9,264 nucleotides of DNA. Origin: a bacterium (GTDB lineage: Bacteria; Eremiobacterota; Eremiobacteria; Baltobacterales; Baltobacteraceae). The stretch is from the NCBI GenBank assembly GCA_021784715.1, contig JAJYHP010000075.1, positions 1-9,264 of the forward strand. The letters run 5' to 3'. The position numbers and the translations under genes are program-made. Of this stretch, positions 6,115 through 9,264 are shown one piece after another; position 1 is the stretch's first letter; the number at the start of each line of letters is the position of its first letter. The notes beneath the pieces were generated by a model that did no database searches, was not told the DNA's origin, and saw only the letters and a list, made by a program, of their open reading frames with translations.

Positions 6115-8168
6115 ACGACGCAGCGATCCAACCGGTCGTCATTCGCGCCGGCGCTCGAGGCGGAAAGACCACGCGCCTCGTTCGGCTCGCCGCCGAAGCC
6201 TCGCGAAGCGGGAACGTTCTCCTCATCGGCATCGGTAGCGGAAGCGCCGCGGCCCTGAGAACGCGCGCGCTGCTCGAAGGGGCGACCGAGCTTTCCGTCG
6301 TCGAGATCGGCGAGCTCGCCGCCGAGATTGCAGCGATCGCCGAACCGAGCCTCCGCTTCATCGACGAGACCTCTGCGTATGGAATTTTCGAACGCGCCGC
6401 CGCTCCGCTCTTCGACGGAACCTGGCCTCCGCCGGAGGCCTCGATTCACATCGAAGTCGCCGAGTTGCGTTCCCCCGAGCGCTTCCTCGAACATGCGTGG
6501 GCGCTCGTGCAACGGCTCCGCCGCGCCGAAATCTCACCGCGCGATGTCGTCGAACGTGCCGCGCAGGGAGCGACCGCATTTTACGCCCATCCCCCGAATC
6601 TCAGTTCCCCGGCCTTGCTCGCGTATGTGAACGATGCGGCGCGGAGTTCGCTCGACGCCGACGCCGACGCCGAAGAACTGCTTCGGCAATATCATCGCGA
6701 GCTCGATCTTGCAAAAATCCTCGCCGAGCTCTACGCACGCTACGAAGCGACGGTCGAAAGCGAGCGTCTCGCCGACGCGTGTGCGGCCCTCGCACGCGCG
6801 ACGGCATGGTTACGCAATCAAAGCAGTGCCGCAATTCGGACCACGCTGCCATACGACGCACTCTTCATCGACGACGCGGAGCACTGCGACGAACGCGCGC
6901 ACGATTTTCTTAGCGCCCTGGCACGAGGATCGAAGCGTCCACCGACGTTCGCCTGCAACGAAGATGGCGCCCATCGTCCGCTGCAAGGAGCGCGCATCGA
7001 ACGTCTCGCCGATGCCGCCGAGGAACGCCTTCCCGAGCTCGCGTCCGCCGCGATACGTCCCACCGTCGAACGCTGCCCGAATCGAGAGAGCGAAGCGCAA
7101 CGCGTGGCAAGCTGGATCGCCGAGCGCATCGAGGCGGGCACCGCTCCCGAAGCGTGCGCGATGCTCTTGCGCGATCTCGACGATGCGACACGCTTCGAAG
7201 CGGCGCTCCACGAACGCGGCATCGCAACCTCGCGCGCGGGCAGATGCCGGCTCTTCCGGCTGCGGGAGATCCTCGACGCGTTCGCTCTTCTCACCTGGAT
7301 CGCCGATCCGTTCGCACACGATGCGTTATTGCGCATTCTCGAAGGGCGTCGCATGGCGCTCTCCGACGCGACGATCGCCATTCTTTGCGGGAAAGGCGCG
7401 AGCGGCCAAGACTCGCTTTTTGGCGAAAGCGAACGCACGACCGACGACGACCGTCCGAAAGCGCTCCGCCTGGGCGATAACGTTCTCTTCGGAGCGGTCG
7501 ATCCATTGCTCGGCGAACTCGCGCGCACGCGCGTTGCGTGGCTGCGAGCGTTTCACCGGGAGGCGCAACGACTCGTCGCAACGATGCCGCTGAGCGATGC
7601 AATCGCGCAAATATGGAAGGATGGACTCGCGCCGTTGGGCGAGCCATCCGATGCTCGGGAGCGCTCTCGCCTTCTCGCACTCGAGGTGCTGGCGACGCGA
7701 ATCGCCGCGTGCGATGCGGGCGATGGGCTCGCGGCGCTCCGCGCGCTCTGCGAGCACCTCAGAAAAGTCGACGAGCGCGAGCGCACCGAGATCCCATATC
7801 GCGAGCGCGCCGGAGTCGTCACGATCGCCGAGATCGATGCGGCGATCGGCCTCTCGTTCGAAGCCGTTGCGATCCCCTCGTTGCAAGCGGGAGCCTTCCC
7901 GACCTACTACGTGCCGCCGGCGTTCCTGTTTACACCGACCTACGGACTTGCGGCGCGCGAGAATGCCGGCGGTCTCCGCAGTACCCGAGCCGTAAAACAC
8001 GCTTACGTCAATTACCGCCTTAAATTGCGGGAGCGCCATATCGAACAGGAGCGTCGCCTCTTTGCATTCGCCCGCTCGCGCGCGCGGTCGGCTCTTCTCC
8101 TGACCGCTTCGGGCCGGCCGACCCGCGGCATTAATACGCCGGAGTTTCTCGAGGAATGCCGCCGATGA
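6111..8168 (+). CDS. UvrD/AdnA-AddB-like superfamily 1 helicase without nuclease domain
   Basis: A 685-residue SF1 DNA helicase or ATPase, probably the motor half of a recombination or end-processing nuclease. Walker A is AGARGGKT (13-20, Lys19). A motif Ia-like region is at 36-52. Walker B is LFIDDAEH (251-258) with DD in place of the usual DE, as in AdnA-type proteins. CNEDGAHRPLQGA (282-294) stands where motif III (gDpdQsiyrFrGA) is expected. Motif V is around 569-597 (AAIGLSF, then IPSLQAGAFP), with Ile where UvrD has AKG. Motif VI is EQERRLFAFARSRAR (645-659) with the arginine finger. The chain stops just after TASGRP and TPEFLEE, close to where AdnA/AdnB read PSRFLDEL before their nuclease domain. 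It overlaps the genes on both sides by ATGA. Whether it unwinds DNA or only binds is open. Confidence 0.8.
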   Translation: MNDAAIQPVVIRAGARGGKTTRLVRLAAEASRSGNVLLIGIGSGSAAALRTRALLEGATELSVVEIGELAAEIAAIAEPSLRFIDETSAYGIFERAAAPLFDGTWPPPEASIHIEVAELRSPERFLEHAWALVQRLRRAEISPRDVVERAAQGATAFYAHPPNLSSPALLAYVNDAARSSLDADADAEELLRQYHRELDLAKILAELYARYEATVESERLADACAALARATAWLRNQSSAAIRTTLPYDALFIDDAEHCDERAHDFLSALARGSKRPPTFACNEDGAHRPLQGARIERLADAAEERLPELASAAIRPTVERCPNRESEAQRVASWIAERIEAGTAPEACAMLLRDLDDATRFEAALHERGIATSRAGRCRLFRLREILDAFALLTWIADPFAHDALLRILEGRRMALSDATIAILCGKGASGQDSLFGESERTTDDDRPKALRLGDNVLFGAVDPLLGELARTRVAWLRAFHREAQRLVATMPLSDAIAQIWKDGLAPLGEPSDARERSRLLALEVLATRIAACDAGDGLAALRALCEHLRKVDERERTEIPYRERAGVVTIAEIDAAIGLSFEAVAIPSLQAGAFPTYYVPPAFLFTPTYGLAARENAGGLRSTRAVKHAYVNYRLKLRERHIEQERRLFAFARSRARSALLLTASGRPTRGINTPEFLEECRR
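8151..8155 (+). promoter_or_regulatory. Shine-Dalgarno deciding the acetyltransferase start
   Basis: GAGGA ends 9 nt before the ATG at 8165 but directly abuts the earlier in-frame ATG at 8156. The later ATG also recreates the ATGA overlap seen at the other junctions, so it is preferred. Confidence 0.6.
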
Positions 8169-9130
8169 CGCCGCACTTACGCTCGATCGCCCCCTCGACC
8201 TACGCTCGCGAAGTGCTGCCGCTCACCGCTCCGCTCTGGGCGGCGGGGCGCGATCTCGAAACGTACGCGCGCCACACGCTCGAACTTGCAGCGAGCGGAT
8301 ACGGGCGTCGTCACTATTCCACCGTAGGCCTCTACGACGGCGCGGCGCTCGCGGCGAGCTGCAAGCGCTACGAGCGAGATATTCGCATCGGCGAGCGGAC
8401 GTTGAAAGCCGTCGGGATCGGTGCGGTCTTTACTCCGAGCGAGTTACGAGGGCGCGGTTATGCGAGTGCGATGCTCGCCAGCCTTATGGATCGCGAGCAT
8501 GCAGCTGGAATCGATGCCCTCTATCTTTTCAGCGATATCGCACCGGCATTTTATGAATCGCTCGGTTTCGTCGCCTTCCCGTCGCGCGTCTTCTCCTTGC
8601 GTGCCGACGATCTACCGCACGCGCGCATGACGATGAAGCATGCGACGCCGGAGGACCTCGCCTCCATTCGGCGTTCGTTCGTGCGCCACGAGCGGATGCG
8701 CCCTTGGAGCTTCACACGCACCCCGCTCTATTGGGAATGGCTCTATCTACGCACGCGACACGGATCGGAGCATCCCAACGGTGACGCATTGACGTTCGTG
8801 CTGCGCGAAGGCACGCGCGTCGATGCCTACGTCACCGGCGTGCGCAGCCCCGAGCACGACTCGTTTATCGTCGACGAGCTTGGGCTGCGCGACGAGCGCG
8901 AGCGCGATATCCTCGCGCCGTTCTTGCGCTCGGCCGCGGGCGATCTCCGCCGCATCGTCGGTTGGCTTCCGCCGGAACCGGTGCGAAAGCATCTTCCACG
9001 CGGGAGTATCCGGCGGCGCAGCGACGCGATCTTCATGGTCGCACCGATCTCCAAAGCGGCACACGCCTGGGTGCGCGCCGCAGCGATCGGCGGAGTCGGC
9101 GATCCCGTCTGGAGTACCGACCACATCTAG
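8165..9130 (+). CDS. GNAT-family N-acetyltransferase, two-domain type
   Basis: A 321-residue protein whose first half is a GNAT domain. Strand beta-4 is KAVGIGAVFT (81-90). The acetyl-CoA pyrophosphate loop is ELRGRGYASAML (93-104). LYLFSDIAPAFYESLGF (119-135) is the motif B region ending in the typical FYxxxGF. The second half, from MTMKHATPEDL (155-165) on, looks like a degenerate second GNAT-like domain as in Eis-type enzymes. It is shorter than Eis (about 400 residues), and no sterol-carrier domain was recognised. Substrate unknown: amino acid, antibiotic or protein lysine are all possible. The ATG overlaps the helicase stop (ATGA at 8165-8168), so it is translated from the same message as the nuclease and helicase. 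ATG 8156 is an alternative that would add three residues. Confidence 0.85.
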   Translation: MTPHLRSIAPSTYAREVLPLTAPLWAAGRDLETYARHTLELAASGYGRRHYSTVGLYDGAALAASCKRYERDIRIGERTLKAVGIGAVFTPSELRGRGYASAMLASLMDREHAAGIDALYLFSDIAPAFYESLGFVAFPSRVFSLRADDLPHARMTMKHATPEDLASIRRSFVRHERMRPWSFTRTPLYWEWLYLRTRHGSEHPNGDALTFVLREGTRVDAYVTGVRSPEHDSFIVDELGLRDERERDILAPFLRSAAGDLRRIVGWLPPEPVRKHLPRGSIRRRSDAIFMVAPISKAAHAWVRAAAIGGVGDPVWSTDHI

Positions 9131-9150
9131 ACGAGATCCAGCAAGCGCGC

Positions 9151-9167
9151 ATCGTAGGGGCGACGAT
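9151..9167 (+). terminator. Weak hairpin after the operon
   Basis: ATCGT (9151-9155) pairs with ACGAT (9163-9167) around a 7-nt loop, 20 bp after the acetyltransferase stop. No T run follows, so termination here is only a possibility. Confidence 0.2.
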
Positions 9168-9171
9168 TCCA

Positions 9172-9264
9172 TGTCATCCCGAGTAGATGGCAAAGCCATC
9201 GTATCGAGGGATCGCGCGCCTTGATGCGCGCCGCGATTTGCCGCCTCGATACGGCTGCTACGCT
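9172..9264. repeat. Left part of a palindromic dispersed intergenic repeat (REP/MITE-like)
   Basis: The unit starts with TGTCATCCCGAG at 9172. A hairpin follows: GATGGC (9186-9191), AAA, GCCATC (9195-9200). Next, CGTATCGAGG (9200-9209) has a perfect inverted copy CCTCGATACG at 9244-9253. Between the two arms is a further GC stem, GCGCGC (9214-9219) with GCGCGC (9226-9231). The nested palindromes and non-coding position are typical of mobile or REP-like intergenic elements. The right arm runs off the window, where an inverted copy ending in CTCGGGATGACA would be expected. Confidence 0.6.

Noticed and set aside
6634..7593. Plus-strand open frame of 319 codons inside the helicase gene
   Set aside because: It is an out-of-frame shadow with low-complexity Arg/Ser/Thr composition; the helicase motifs lie in the other frame.
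4864..9130. CRISPR-Cas or restriction-modification locus suggested by the nuclease and helicase
   Set aside because: No direct-repeat array, cas1/cas2, methyltransferase or specificity gene is present; the nuclease is closer to AddB than to Cas4 by its helicase partner and linker.

Overview
The window is a GC-rich (by eye, over 60% G+C) bacterial chromosome segment, densely packed with seven complete genes and the first codons of an eighth. Gene content includes the MEP isoprenoid pathway, a flavin prenyltransferase, a PdxS-type vitamin B6 enzyme start and an AddB/AdnA-type helicase and nuclease. Together with frequent ATGA start/stop overlaps, this suggests a free-living, poorly cultivated, high-GC lineage of the Terrabacteria kind (Eremiobacterota/WPS-2, Dormibacterota or similar). 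That placement is an inference; no rRNA or other decisive marker is present.

Layout. Bases 1-41 (minus) hold the start of a probable pdxS. Bases 42-155 are its leader, with a good Shine-Dalgarno site and a small imperfect hairpin. Bases 156-2552 (minus) encode a large cytoplasmic amylo-alpha-1,6-glucosidase-like (six-hairpin) glycosidase. Divergent from it, ispE (2609-3484) and a MobA-like nucleotidyltransferase (3481-4239) form a translationally coupled pair. ubiX (4190-4780, minus) converges on that pair, and its 3' end overlaps the nucleotidyltransferase gene by 50 bp. From an 83-bp divergent intergenic region, a three-gene plus-strand operon runs to 9130: a stand-alone PD-(D/E)XK nuclease with an AddB-type Fe-S cysteine set, a stand-alone UvrD/AdnA-like helicase, and a GNAT acetyltransferase. 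All three are coupled by ATGA junctions. The last ~95 bases hold the left part of a palindromic dispersed repeat that leaves the window.

How the genes fit together. IspE supplies the IPP/DMAPP branch, and UbiX uses dimethylallyl phosphate to make prenylated FMN, so there is a loose isoprenoid theme. The glycosidase is probably a storage or compatible-sugar enzyme. The most notable system is the nuclease plus helicase pair. Together they look like one AddB/AdnA subunit cut in two between the helicase and nuclease halves, with the halves in swapped order and an acetyltransferase coupled behind. Its AddA/AdnB-type partner is not in the window.
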